Counted from the stretch's first letter, positions 22,985 to 35,850 are shown. The stretch is DNA of 64,000 nt from Nectonema munidae (GCA_030549495.1 JAUIRK010000101.1:744001-808000), one strand, 5' to 3'. The notes: a model not told the origin generated them from the letters alone. Numbers and translations are program-made.

Positions 22985-25590
22985 GTATGCTACTTTTAAT
23001 TTTTTATCCCATTCTCTATTCTTTATTACCTAATGACTGGCAGATTTGAGGGAGGGCAATAAGGTGATCACCTCTTCCCATTCCCTCTATAATCTAAATA
23101 ATGAATGCATAGTTGAATTCGATTAACTTTGCTTTTCTAAAACAAAAGTTATCCTTCGCGTTAATAAGATGATGTGAGTCTAACTCTAACTTAGTATTCA
23201 TTCACACTGCTTTCGTATATAGAATATTCAAAAAGAGTTCATTTTAAGAAATTAATTTATGAAATGCATGGAGGTACATTTTTTAGAGTTGCATGCCTTA
23301 TATGTGAAGAGGAGTTTTAAATATGGCCTGATGGAAAAAAGCAACGAGTCTTTATCAGCATGCAAAATGAACAAAATAAATTCGTTTTAAAAAAAATCAT
23401 TAAGTTTATCTATGTTATATATACTTATTTCTTCAAAGGAAAGCCATTCTTGCTAGAAGAATTCAATAAAAATGTTTTAAATATTAATGTGTATTCGTTG
23501 AAACAAAGAAGTATTGTAGATTAAATAATTTTATAAATTGAATACGAAACAATTCATATATCAAAGATAATAAACAATGGATAATAATTGGAAAAAACAA
23601 ATTTTCTTAATTATTATTTTTCATCTTTATGAATAGGAAAAATTATACATCCTAGTTAAAAATTAAAATTAGTTAAAAGTGGATTTTTTTTACCAATTGC
23701 TGATCGATCGTGTTATGACATTTTGTAAGATATGGGTGCAGTTGCACTTTATTAAATGAGGTCTAATTTATATAAGAAATTCTTCTAAATTTTTGAAAGA
23801 TTATTTACTTGTCTTATATATACGAATAAACTTGACTTAATTGTTGAATTTCAAAAATCCTATTTCCTGAAATATTTTTTAATAAAAATTTATATTCCAT
23901 TATCATTTTTTGTAAATGCTTTTTGGAATCCATTTTCCCAATTGATGGAAGTCTTTTTCAATTCAAAATGGTCCTTTTTAATCCAAAATTATATTTTTGC
24001 AATTAAAAAATTAATTTTATTTAGCATTGTAATATTTTGCTCATAATTTCCATTTCTAGGAAAAAATTTAAATTACAAAGATTTTTACATTGAGAATATA
24101 ATTTTTTAATTTATTACTTAAAAACTATAAATTCAATAGGAAAATAACAAATCTATTTGCATAGACCGGATCCATTTGCCCTATCTAAATGTTACGCATA
24201 GTATATAAAATCAAATTTTGGGGAATCTTTACCAGTGACTCTATTGTAGTTGCTTCTTTTATAATTCTTTTGAATTTTTAGGTTGATTCAAACCTTAAAA
24301 AACAATTTAATTAACTTATAAAATACAAAAAAAATTTATACTTACTTAAATTTTTTCTTTAAAAATTTTTTTAAAAATGCAAAGAAAATGCATAATTAAT
24401 TTACATTTTTAGAAATTATTATCAATAAAGAAGAAAAAGTTTTACAATTTTTTTAATCTGAAAAATACTTTTGTTTTTTTTAATTCGATTTATTGTGCCA
24501 AAATATTTTCTTGTAAATAAATCATTTTTAGAATTATTTACTTTTTACTTTCAACGTTTTAAAAGAAACTTAATAAACCTTTTCGATGTCATTTTATCAA
24601 TACTAAATTGCATTTAATTCAAGCGTTTTTATCATATCTTATATGAAATATTCAGGAATGATGCCCAAGTTTTTTTCTGCATTTAAAAATATAATTTATT
24701 ATTAAAACATTTTACACATTTTAGGACAATAAACAACTCCATCAAAAAAATATTATGAAAACAGAGATTTGAAAATTTGGTGCCTAAATTTAAAAGACTT
24801 TACAAGAAAAGGTTGGTATAGTTGTTAAAGTGAATCAACATGATCCTGCTTTTACCATGTGTCTGTGTGTACATAAATCAATTTTAATACATTTTATCTT
24901 TTAATTTCTATGCATAATATGTATATACAAGATATAATGCATATATAAGTATATTTAATTTTGATACAATATTTTATGAACAGTTTTCCTGCTTTTTTCA
25001 AACTTTTACAAATTTAACCTTGTTGTTATCTGAAGATTTAACGTTCTTGTTCAATTTATTTACTCTTTTGCATTATTTACTTTCTTTTTTTCTATTTTTA
25101 TGTTATTTTGTAGGCATTTAATAAAAGATGTTATTTTTATCTTCTCTTTTCTAAACAATAATAATTTGCACAGTCTTACTTCATTTGTATTTGGGATAAT
25201 GTTTTCATTGCCTTGAGGATTTATATAACGATGCCAATAACTGTTACATCATAGAAAGATTTTGCTAATAAAAGAGCTAGAAAAAGTCTCCATATTGCCT
25301 TAAAAAATTTTTATACGAATCATTAAATGTCTTTTTTTGGTTTGTATGTGTTTTTTTATATGAAATATAAACACCGATAAATTTTACTCTATAGAATCGG
25401 GGCCCCGCTATCAGATTTCTAATTGGGCTCCGTAAATCTTAGCACTGGCTCTGACTGAACAACTGGATATAAGCATGTCAACTGTGATTGGAATGTAGAG
25501 TTTTGTTTACGCTGAACACAAAGTAGAAACTTTTCTATTATACTTACATCCGCATCGCTTTAGATGTATCCTCTTTCTCCAAGCTTCACT
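22985..25590. other. Intron sequence, no gene seen
   Basis: Very AT-rich sequence with many A/T homopolymers. No convincing exon or element ends were found. Confidence 0.4.
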
Positions 25591-25594
25591 TTAA

Positions 25595-25723
25595 CCCATT
25601 AACGACCAGAACCATCAGACGATATCTAATCTAAAGCAGAAGATTTGTATTAAAGAGCATTGATAAACGCAGACGATTTTATTTTTGTAAAGTTGAGATA
25701 TATCGACTGTGGTCGATAACCGG
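25595..25723. mobile_element. TTAA-flanked MITE
   Basis: TTAA at 25591-25594 and 25724-25727; ends CCCATTAACGACC and GGTCGATAACCGG. The inside (AAGCAGAAGATTTGTATTAA, AACGCAGACGATTT) matches the copies at 3217-3329 and about 37678-37790. piggyBac-type non-autonomous element. Confidence 0.7.
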
Positions 25724-25955
25724 TTAAAATAGGATTAAACTACTATAAGTATATGGAAAATACAGATTCATGTTAGATTTTGCAGAATCTAAAAACTCTT
25801 TGTGCTAAAAACAGTATAAGTTAAAAATATAGCCTGCTATTAAAATAGTATTATTAGAGAAAATAATATATGATTAGGAAAAACAATTACAAAACTTCAT
25901 CTTAAAACTTTTTATTTATCTTTGACTAAGGATTATGACATCTTGTTCTTTCTAG

Positions 25956-26081
25956 TGCACTTCTAAGAACCGCTTCAGAAGCGAGAAGATACAAAAAGCA
26001 GTAATTAATTTATTTAATAAAACTTGCATGTCATCTTCTCAAGTAGTGTTGTTGCAGAAGCATAAAAAATTAATTAAATAA
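25956..26081 (+). CDS. Exon 16: candidate terminal exon
   Basis: Acceptor TTGTTCTTTCTAG; phase 0 in, matching exon 15. Encodes CTSKNRFRSEKIQKA, then VINLFNKTCMSSSQVV and LLQKHKKLIK before a TAA stop at 26079-26081, which overlaps an AATAAA polyadenylation signal (26077-26082). It is followed 360 bases later by a TATA-type promoter, consistent with the gene ending here. A GTAATT at 26001 could instead act as a donor to a more distal exon. Confidence 0.45.
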   Translation, partial: CTSKNRFRSEKIQKAVINLFNKTCMSSSQVVLLQKHKKLIK

Positions 26082-26443
26082 ATATTACAGTTTTTTTTCC
26101 GATATATTCAGTACACAACTTCATCACAATTCTTATAATGTATGTGATTGTGATCACAAGCAAGCACAACACAAAGCATCCACGCAAATGAGAAGAAGAT
26201 GAAAGATGCCAGTTTGGAATGATGAAAAGGAGGAAAAGGGTAGGATATAGCAGAAGTTTGATGAAAGTGGTTCCAACTAATTTGCAAAGTGTTGAATATT
26301 CATGCAGTTAAACAATACACTTTGTGTAAATCATTTTTTCAAGGAACGTGTTGGAGTTTATTAACATTTCATTGTGATGTTTTTGTCAATCAATAGACAT
26401 TGTGTGTATAATTGATTTGACATTGTCTTTAGTTGTATAAAAT

Positions 26444-26505
26444 TATATAAATAAGTATACACACACTTTCCTTAACATTCAACACATAAGAAAACACTAC
26501 TTTAG
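26444..26505 (+). promoter_or_regulatory. TATA box and possible 5' non-coding exon
   Basis: TATATAAATA at 26444-26453 is followed about 30 bases on by CTTAACATTCAACACATAAG, a likely start region, and a strong donor TTTAG/GTAAGAAG at 26505/26506. There is no ATG in between, so this could be a 5' UTR exon of the downstream peptide gene, whose first coding exon opens with an acceptor. The link is inference from order and strand. Confidence 0.4.
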
Positions 26506-27056
26506 GTAAGAAGAAATATCTATTATCCTGAGCTGCATTCTGATCAACATAAGTTGTAATTATTTTAGTCACAAATTGTAAAAGACGAAAATAAATTCAT
26601 TTGACATGTAAAAAATAGAAAAAGGCCAGCATACTGCTTACTTGATTATTTGGCATAATAACACATAAGTTACTTATTTTATTTGTTTTAAAATAGGTTA
26701 ATATTTGTAAATTCTCCTTTCTACTTTAAATAAGTATTAACCTCTCAAGCTAAAAAGTATACTTTTTACTAAAACTAGTAATTAGTAGGATTGGGTTAAG
26801 AAATAAACATAGATTGAGTTAATTTTAATGTATATGTTCTCATTTTAAAATTCTTTCTCCTTGTAGCATGCAGGATGCCACATATTATTTTATATGGTGT
26901 TGTTCAAAAATTCCACCATCGTAGTTTTTTGTTCAAAATCTTTGGCTTTGTATTGTTATTCAGTTAGCTATTCATTCCATATATAATGTTAATAGGAATA
27001 AATAACGATAAATATATTTTTAAATATATAAAAAAAAAATGGTTCACTGTAATTTC

Positions 27057-27878
27057 ATATCCGTAATTTCATCGTGGTAACTTCATCGTAGTAATTTCAT
27101 CGCATAGTAAATTCATCGTGATTCAATACATCGTCGGTATTTTCATCGTCAAGTATTTTTATCGTGCAGTAATTACATCGTCTTACTAATTTTATGCTTG
27201 ACGCTCAATGTTTTTTTGTAAATATCCCTTTATAATTTTTTTAAGTTTATTACGAACTTTTGTAAATGTTCTTAATAACATTAAAAAACTAATTCTTAAA
27301 TATAAGGTTTTCATATTATCAGGCTATAAAACAATATCTCTTTCTGAATTAAATAGCCTTGAAATATGTTTAAATTTCTTAATATTTAAGGAAAATTAAA
27401 AAAAAGTATCAAATTTAATTTAAAAAAATAATATGTAAGTTTTTTTAGTTTCATAAAAATCCCCTTAACCTATTTTAACCTTCGACTTTTCAGTCATTAT
27501 TTGGTATATTATATCTAAAAATAATCATTTGTTTTTTTAATAAAAAACTTTATTTTTAAGAAAAAAATACCAATTTAAATATGTAATAAATTATTCCATA
27601 TTTCAAAAAGATTATTGAGATAAATAATTCATTACAAATTGGAAAAATAGAAACAATTTAAAAAAATCGCTTTAAGGTAATCATTTAGGTCATGATTTTC
27701 AAAATCATTGACAATGCGCGCGCCGTATTATGCGGTTACTCCATAAATCTCGCGATGTAATCACTATACGATGAAAATACTTAACGATGAAAATACCAAC
27801 GATGTATTGCAGCACGATGAATTTACTATACAATGAAGTTACCACGATGAAATTATCGCGATGAAATTACCGGATACC
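27057..27878. mobile_element. Fold-back element with ATTTCATCG subterminal repeats
   Basis: The left ~125 bp and right ~125 bp are inverted copies of each other, and each is built from about nine degenerate units of the form GTAATTTCATCGTG spaced 12-15 bases apart. Unit order is the same in both arms (TAACTTCATCG, then TAAATTCATCG, AATACATCG, TATTTTCATCG). The inside is AT-rich with a GC-rich patch (27715-27755). No transposase; superfamily not recognised. Confidence 0.8.
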
Positions 27879-30800
27879 AAAAAAAATAGCATCAAACGAG
27901 CTAAAAATTTTGAGGCAGCTTTAAGTTTTTGTATAAAATCAAGCATAAGCATAAGTAATATTTTTTGGTTTTCTTAACTCACCCAATAATCTACCTATTC
28001 TACTTGCCAAATGATTAATAAGGTTAATCAAGTTTAATTTATCATTTAAGAAAAGGAAGACCTAAAAATGTTGAATTGACGCTTTAAATGTAAAAAGTAC
28101 ACAATTGTCTTACTTTTATTTATAAATGTATTGTTTAATGTAATACAGTTTTAAACTTTTTCCCAGTTATTATTTAAAATATTTTAAATTAAAAAAAATA
28201 GATTTTATAAAAACTGTTCTATATACGAGATAATTTGGTTTAATTAATTGTTTACACAACATTGATACTAAAATGATCATCAACTATATAAAAAAAACAG
28301 GATCGTCACATATGAAAAAAAAAGAGAATTCGTTTAGAAATATATCCTTAAAAAATTTTGCAATGTTATTGAGACGTTATATATGTTATGGAAATAAATA
28401 TCCTGGCTATAATAAAACTTTTAATTACAATTAAAAATAATTCACAAGAAAATAAATGATGATGTCAAATAACGTGGCTCAACGACTTTTTCACATAAAA
28501 TGCTAGTCCATTATGCAATGAAAGATTAGAAAGTTGTGACAAGAAAAGTATTCATAAAATTCAAAATTATTCAATGACTTTTAAGGTCACCAAGTTTCCG
28601 AAATTGCTATTACATAAATGCTTATAATATATTGATGTGAAATTGAATTGACCGGATTTAACACGATTTGAACCGGTTTAAGCCAAATTAACGAAATTTT
28701 AATAAAGTTAGCATGATTAATCAAATTTCAGATTAAATTAATCTCATAAATTTATAGAGTTAAAGGTAATTAAGAATAGCCTAAATCATTATAATTTTTC
28801 AACAGTATTAACTGAATTTAAACATAGGACCTCCCTTATTGTTCGAACATAAAAGTTTTTAAAAATAAAATTCAAACTTTCCTACCTACTTCAAATAACG
28901 TTTCGAAACTTGCTGTTTTCAAGCATTTCTCGATTAATGTGGTTATATTTTTGAAGTTTCCTTATAAATAATGCAAACCAATTAAATCCTTCTTTATAAT
29001 CCTTTAATACTGACCTTCAAAAGTTCCTTCTTTTGAAGTTTTTTTGCGTTGGCTCTTGGACTACACTCATTAAAGTTTTTTCCAAATTTCACTTTTCAAT
29101 CAATTTTAAGTATTTGTAAACTTTTGTAAACAAAGTTATTATTATTATTGATTTTTTTTTCTAAGATTTAATAAGAGTTGGAAAACTTTTATAGTATAAT
29201 AATTTTTTAACTATGAAAAATTTCAAAACATGATTTTAATTATAAATTATTATTTAAAATATTGATAGAAAATTAATTATTTTATTTGTAAGTGAATCAC
29301 TCCTAGATTAATTAATATAATCAAAACACTTAGTTTTAAAAAATTTACTTTATGCGTTACTTTCTGAAAGAGTTTATTTCACCAAATTCTTTAAAATCCG
29401 GTATCGGTAAATTTTAGTCAAATAGAGTAAAAACCTGTCTTTCCGCTGAAATCGAGTTTTATTACTAACCGAATACATAGAACCTAATTTTAAAGTTAAT
29501 CATAACCTTGTTCATATGTGATTAAAATTATCAAGAGACTTAATATCTAAAAAAAAAAGTAAAATATAAATTGTAAATCAATATTTTATTCTTAAATATC
29601 GAATATACTGTTCAAATAGTAGCATTACTATACTTATGCCTATTAATGAAATTAATTATTCTTAAAAAAAATAATATGCCTATATTAAATGAAATATTAT
29701 AATTAGTAAAAATTAGCTTTACTATTTTTTTCTATTCAACTAATAATATTACCCTTATTTTTTTAGTGAAGCAAAAATTATATATATAAATGGGCCAAAG
29801 CTATCCGTTTTTATGCCCCCATTAAAAAGATGTGAAAAGTTTTCAAATATTTAAAAATTGCCATAGGTACACACGGACAGTTTGTAGAATTTAGAGTGCT
29901 AATTGAAATTAGTTAAAAAAAATTTACTCTCGAAATAGAGTATTTTATAAAGAAGAGAGAAAGAAATTTATTTACAAATCCGGTACACACATAAAGCACA
30001 GCAAAGAAAGATATAAAAAGATTTAAACAAATGGTGAAAATATATAAACAAAGTAAAAGTGAAAAATATAGCAATCCGATTTCTTGGTTGTTTTGTTCAA
30101 TTTAAATTTAGTGGACCCTTTTTCTGACAAGAATAACAGTTTTTTATGTTGCAAAAAAATTTTTTATATCAAGAAAGAAAATGGAGTTTTATATATTTTT
30201 TTAAATTTGATAAATATAAGGTAAAAAATTTTTTGTAGGTTAACACATCTTGTTCAAAAAATATAACATTTTTAGGTAATAGTTTGTTTGCAATTTAAAA
30301 ATTGGTAATTTCATAAGTTGTGAGTTGTTTAGGGGATACGCATGTAAACTTTGTGTATCAAGTTTACGAGTTTCATTATAAAATGCTTAAAAAAATTATG
30401 AGTTTAGTTTATGTTATTCTTTAATGCTTAGAAACATTGTTAACCCCGGTTTAAAAAAAGTCATCAATTATTTAACATAAACAAAAATTCATTTTATACT
30501 TTATAAAAATATTAAAGTTAAATATAATTTCGGAAATAACGCGTGCTATATTAAAAATACACAAAAGATTAGAAGTTTAAAAAAAAAAATTTTAATTCAA
30601 ATAATTAGAAATTCGAAATATTTTCCTGATTGATGCGAAAACAATAGTACTTAAAAGTCTAAGTAACTTTATAGTTTTCTGTACAACCTCTAGATATAAA
30701 TATTTTGGAGTTAGCTAATTCTTTCTAAATGTTTTTCTTTCATAATATACCATTTTCACATTGAATTCGTCCTAATATTTTCACAAAAAATTTTTTTATT

Positions 30801-31009
30801 TCAAATGTGTATGTTAATTTAAATACTTCTTGAGAAATAAACAAAATTTCAATTAAAATTAAAATTAACTAACTTTGAAAATAAATGCAGAGAAGTTTTG
30901 TTTGATTTACTGTGCACCCTAATTGAATTCAATAATGTGTATTAAGTTGGGAAAATAATTTTTTGAATGTTTTTTGAAATTTTTCACATTTATAAATAAA
31001 AAAACTTAA
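27879..31009. other. Intergenic or intronic, no gene seen
   Basis: AT-rich. Near 28650 there is an ACCGGATTTAACACG block that recurs near 31480. Otherwise nothing recognised. Confidence 0.4.
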
Positions 31010-32575
31010 TTTTTTGGGCGTTTTTTTTATCAAAAAAAGAATAAAAAATAGGTTATTTTAACTGTAAGCATAATTTTTGAAAATAAATTTTGTTTCAAAA
31101 ATTAAATTATCTTAATTAGTTTTATTCCAAATAAATTGCTTAATTTAATGAAAAATATTTTTAAAAATTTGCTAATTTTGAATAAGAGAAAAGTAAATTA
31201 AAATAAAATAAAATCGACAAAAATAAACTGGTTTAAATTATTTTCATCAAAAAGTAATTAAAATGAAATAATATAAAAAAATACAAAATTTAATAAAACA
31301 ATAAAATTTATTGATACAATTATTATCAAAGCTTTCACTTGTTAGGCTAAAGTTATATTATGAAGCATGTGAATTTAAGTGTTTTCTTCTTTTTCTTATT
31401 ATTAATTGTCTTTAAAGAATCAGTATTTTCAAAGCGCAATTATTGCTAAATTTTGCTTTTAATGAGTATATATTTTCAACCGGATTTAACACGTAGTTGT
31501 GTGGAGATAAAAAAAACACATTGGTAAGAATTGTCACCTTCTTGAAAAATTTGAAAACTTTTTTTATGGATGGGCAGCGTTATCCATAAGTCGCCATGCT
31601 CCTTGAAACGAAAATAAAGCCCATATTGAAAAATTACTAACATGTAAATTTCAAAATAGTTATTTGAAACAACATTATAGCAAAAAAAGTTTGAATTATA
31701 GAGGCGTATCAATTATCAAAGAGCATCATTATTCAATTTTCATTTAAGTTCTTCCATTAACGCCAAAAACAGTTGGCCATTACACGTTCCATTTTCTAAG
31801 ACTTTATAATGTATCATTTTGTTATAATTGATAGCACTTATTAGAGTGATATTTCTTCTTCTAAATGAAAGTTCAATTATATTTAATCTTTCTCCAGTCT
31901 TTGGCCTTCCATAATTTCTTGAAAGGTGTACGTTGAATCCTGACTCATTAATAAAAATACATTTTTAAGGATTTTTCCGAGCCTGATTTCTATAAAATTG
32001 TGCATACTCCATTCGCTTGGGAATTATTTGAGGATCGTTTTCAATAAATTTCACATGTTCTTTATTTAGCTTTTTGTCGTGGTTTCCTCTTACTCTATTA
32101 GCTGTTATTACTTCTCCATTATCTTCATATCTTTAATGCAATGGACTTTGCCATAGAATAATTAATGTTAGTTATTTTTTCCGCATCATTCAAATTATAT
32201 CCATTTTCAACAAGAAGTTCTCGCCATCTCTTTTTTTTATCTTTAGAAATTTTTGCATACATTTTGTGAAAATAAAGAAATGGAAAACTAAATTTCAATG
32301 TGTTTGACACCTTTTTATAGTAAAAAATTTGCGACCTATTTGAATACACACACATATGAGTTTCTTTTTTGTGCAACTTATTTTGGTTAAACTTAAATGT
32401 TCTCTTTTTTAAAAAAAAATAAATTTTTTAAAATTTAACAATTTACTTGGAATAAAACTAATTAAGATTATTTAATTTTGAAAAAAAAATTTTTTTCAAA
32501 AATTTTTTTTTAAAGTAAACAATTTTTTTTTTTTTCTTTTTTTAAAAAAAACACCAATAAAAATGAAGAGAAATT
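31010..32575 (-). mobile_element. Tc1/IS630-like transposon with long inverted ends
   Basis: Left (about 31010-31190) and right (about 32395-32575) flanks are inverted copies, including ATCTTAATTAGTTTTATTCC on the left. Between them a broken minus-strand transposase is recognisable. Outer limits are uncertain because the right end runs into homopolymers. Confidence 0.75.
31390..32310 (-). pseudogene. Tc1/IS630-type DDE transposase, broken
   Basis: Read on the minus strand: a helix-turn-helix region (KDKKKRWRELLVENGYNLND, then AEKITNINYSMAKSI), KLNKEHVKFIENDPQIIPKR, then FINESGFNVHLSRNYGRPKT with the first catalytic-region DESG motif altered to NESG. Next come GRPKTGERLN and RRRNITLISAINYNKMIHY, then MDNAAH (second catalytic Asp) and NPVENIYSLK (third-residue region). 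Several stops and frame changes separate these pieces. This is the eukaryotic IS630-Tc1 family; the copy is dead. Confidence 0.8.
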
Positions 32576-32584
32576 TTTTTTTTC

Positions 32585-32620
32585 TCTCATAAAACTGTTT
32601 TTTAATTTATTTTTTTTTTA

Positions 32621-32659
<39 letters not shown>

Positions 32660-32705
32660 CCCCCCCCTAAAATAAATAACTCTTTAAAAAAAAAAAAAAA
32701 AAAAA
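32585..32705. repeat. A/T and C homopolymer tract
   Basis: Runs of more than 20 A, a CCCCCCC run and further A runs. Low complexity, possibly sequencing or assembly error. Confidence 0.8.
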
Positions 32706-33017
32706 TTGTTTGTTATATATCAAAGTAAGTTAATTTTTATTTTATCACTTTTTTTAATTTTGTTTTTTTCACAATAAATATTTTAAATTAACATACTAAT
32801 TTGAAAATAAAAAATCAAAGTGAAAAAAGGATAAATTTAATGTGAAAATGGTAATATATCAGACCAGTGTTAAGAGATCACTTGATGGAAGTATCAAGAT
32901 TGATATTTGTGAACAAGTGGTCACTAGGCCGAATAAGCCAACAGAGTGTTAATTGAGAAGAATTCAAACAGGTTGTTATACACACGTAGCTGCACTATTT
33001 TGATAAAGTTTTAAAGA

Positions 33018-33119
33018 AAATAAAGCCGATATTGAAAAATTACTACCATGTAAATTTTAAAATAGTTATTTGAAACAACATTATAGCAAAAAAAGTTTGA
33101 ATTATAGGGGCGTATCAAT
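33018..33119. repeat. Second copy of a Tc1-like internal segment
   Basis: About 100 bp matching 31615-31716 in the same orientation (shared ATAGTTATTTGAAACAACAT, then GGCGTATCAATT) with only a few differences. It is part of the transposase region of the Tc1-like element, so this is a fragment of a second copy. Confidence 0.8.
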
Positions 33120-33439
33120 TTGGCTTACAGAAAATAAAGATTAACGCCATTTAGGTAATTTTTTGTTTTATCATTTTTTCAATTTTGACAAGTTTTAAAA
33201 ATTCATACAAACAAATATAAAGGGAAAAAAGTGCTTCGATAAAATCTGGTCACTTTAAGAGTGTTGAATGTTATTTTTTTGAAAATTACAGAAAATAGTC
33301 TAATTTATGCATCAAAAAAACAGAAATTGAGTAAAAATAGTAAGAAAAAGCAATACAATCAGGATATTTTTGTTTCATTCAAACAGTGCCGGTTTTTTAC
33401 CCTGGTTTTCTTCCTCTGAAGAATTCAAAGGTTTTTTTG

Positions 33440-33735
33440 GGTGGGGGGTTTTCGGCCCCCCTCTTCTTTGTGGTTATTAAAAAAATTATAAAAAAAAAAA
33501 ATTTTTTTTTTCAAATGGGGGGGGGGGGTTTTGAGGGGTTTTTTTTTTTTTTTTTTTTTTTTATATATTTAAAAAAATATTTTTAAAAAAAATAATATAA
33601 AAAAGAAAAGATATGCGGGAAAAAGGGGGGGGGGGGGGGTGGGGGGGGGGGAAAAAAGGGGGCGGAATACGGGGGGGGGGGGGGGACAGAAAAAAGGGGG
33701 GGGGGAAAAAAAAAAAAAAAAAAAAAAAAAAAATT
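33440..33735. repeat. Extreme G, T and A homopolymer block
   Basis: Alternating long runs of G, T and A, with almost no other bases, in an otherwise ordinary AT-rich region. Most likely error-prone assembly; an open frame across it (33386-33586) is meaningless. Confidence 0.85.
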
Positions 33736-34009
33736 ATTATTTAAACAACTTTGAGAATTTTAACACAGCAATTTTGAATATGAAAGTATTTTTTTGTTAA
33801 ACTATTTCATTGCTAATAAAATAAATAATCACTACAATAGCCAATTTTTCGAATAAAATAAAAGTAAAAAGTTCTATAACAAGAACTTTTCATTTGACAT
33901 AGAAAGTCAAAATGAACTATTGTAGAGAAAAAATATTTTGAAAAAATATGAAACAGTGTTTCATATTTTAATGCAAAAAATGAAACAAAGGTAAACTAAG
34001 GTTCAATTG

Positions 34010-35850
34010 CAAATATCGTCAAAACAATCTTTACACAAAATTTTCTTGTGTTCATCACAACAGTTCAAGAGTCAGGTGTTACATCTTTGGAAGACTCTCT
34101 CTTTGCTTTCTTTGCAAATTTGACACGAACCTCTTTTCCTTACAGAACTAATAGGAACACTTTCAGGTTTATGAATTCTATAAGATTTCAAAATTAATCT
34201 AACCTCAGAAGGTATGTTTCTATTTTGAACATATATTTTCATAGAAAACCCTGTCATTTGAAAACATTTGTGAAATTACACTTCTCCTTCCACTGTATTT
34301 TCTGTAAAATTACTTGAAGTTAAGGGTTTTTTTTCTTCAAATTTTCTTCTAATATAATAAAAGTATTCAGCCCCGCTATGTCCAAGTAGTTCGACTAAAT
34401 AACCATAGGCCATCATCTAGATGTTATATAGGTAGTATACTTTCTTAGCATTTGGTTAGCTTTATCAACCCCTGATTTTACGCTATTATATGTATCAATA
34501 GATTTAGGTAATCGTTTAGGTCCTATTAGTTCCATCTCTCTAAATTGTTGGTTAATCATCATCAAAAATGGCTTTGAAATTTCTTTTCGCATGATTTCTA
34601 GGGATATATGTTACTAAAGATGAGCAACTTGAAAAGAGAGTCCTGGATTCACATTCTTGTAGGTTCAAATTTCTCAAATGTTTTTTCTTAAAAATGTATG
34701 GAACACATCTTTTATTGTTATTCAAAGGACCTAAAATGGAAAAGTTTTTCTCCTTGGTCCATTCACATAACTTATGATCCATAAAAAACCTATCAGCACA
34801 AATCCAAATACCTAAATGTAATTCTGCTTTCTCAACTAATCTTATGACAATTTCCGTATCACTAAAGCAATTTTTATTTTCTAACTTTGTTATGTATATC
34901 TCAGGCACTAAAACATAAAAAAAAAGTCTAGAATCGTTTATGTGATACATTTTTATATCCCATTTTCCTGGTTTGTTGGTTCAAAAATTTCAATTGGGCA
35001 ATCTCCCTTGAATCTAACCAACTGTTCATCAACAGTTACGAAATCCAATGGGGTCCAAAACCTTAAAAAACAATTTAGCACTTACTATTGATAGAAAAAA
35101 TATTACTTTTTGAAGATGTCTACAAAAAGATCATTGAGCAAACGAATAGCCTTTATTTTATCTGAGCTTTGACTTCTTTTACATGGACTTTTTTTTGTCC
35201 ATGAGGGATCCCTTGAACAGTATATTAAAGAAAAATAAACAGTGATTAAAAATTTTATTTAAGTAAAAAAATATTTAATATAATATTCTTCTTTTTGATT
35301 TGAGTCAAAATTTCTTTTGATATATCTTGTCGTAAATCCGCTTTTCTCAGCCATAAGTAGATAAAATAAATTGTGCGCACTTTCTTCTAACATCCTCCAT
35401 CTTTTTTGTCTCTGTCTCAATTTCTTGAGCAAAAGCATTTTCCACATAAATTTCAAATAACTTTTTCCGTCAATGCAATCTTAGATTGAACCTACTTTTA
35501 CTAAAAACAAAAAAAGTATTATTTATCAAATATAAATAGATCAAATCTTACAGTGATTCTTCTGACTACTGCCTTTTCACATAATCTTCATCTGCTTTTT
35601 CTTCTTCATCATTGTCATCATCGTCATCATCATCAGTATCGGTATAAATATCAGCAATTTTACATCTTCTCTGCCTCAATCTCTCTACTTCTTCCTCATC
35701 CTTCAATATGCCACCAGAAGTCGTAGGCTTCTACTCTTCATCAGCTTCTTCTTCATCATTCAATCTGCCCCCAGAAGTCATAGGCCTCTCCTCATCATCA
35801 ACTTCTTCTTCTTCTCTTCACTTTCTTCTTCTATTCACCGTTCTGCATTT
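34010..35850 (-). mobile_element. Decayed piggyBac transposase
   Basis: On the minus strand, from high to low coordinates: an acidic N-terminal region with twin TSGG motifs (35570-35850); a KIKAIRLLNDLFVDIFKK segment (about 35140); FVTVDEQLVRFKGDCPIEIF (about 35000), which carries the conserved VDE motif; the central region with LHLGIWICADRFF (34552-34950); and a C-terminal cysteine finger (CQICKES, LLNCCDEHKKILCKDC, 34010-34120). The family moves by TTAA cut-and-paste. Multiple stops and frame changes make it inactive. Its ends were not located. Confidence 0.85.

Larger units (their letters stand above)
1..26081 (+). other. Gene span: SEA/EGF single-pass membrane protein
   Basis: Sixteen candidate exons on the plus strand form one reading frame. 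Order of parts: SEA-like region, EGF, second SEA-like exon, calcium-binding EGF, EGF, transmembrane helix, then a charged Ser/Glu-rich cytoplasmic tail. Joining exons 1-2-3-5-6-7-8-10-11-12-13-14-15-16 gives 2013 bases with no internal stop (670 residues); using exon 9 for exon 10 gives 1932 bases. The 5' end is outside the window, so signal peptide and promoter are not seen. The domain order suggests a cell-surface adhesion or signalling protein, but I do not recognise a named orthologue. Introns hold hAT elements, SINEs and MITEs. The three EGF modules and the helix are certain; the small tail exons rest on splice signals and phase agreement. Confidence 0.75.

Noticed and set aside
26150-26260. 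Purine-rich block that might be an exon
   Set aside because: Each frame stops and no acceptor/donor pair brackets it; more likely promoter-proximal sequence.
33386-33586. Open frame rich in Gly and Phe
   Set aside because: Produced by G and T homopolymers in a zone that is probably misassembled.
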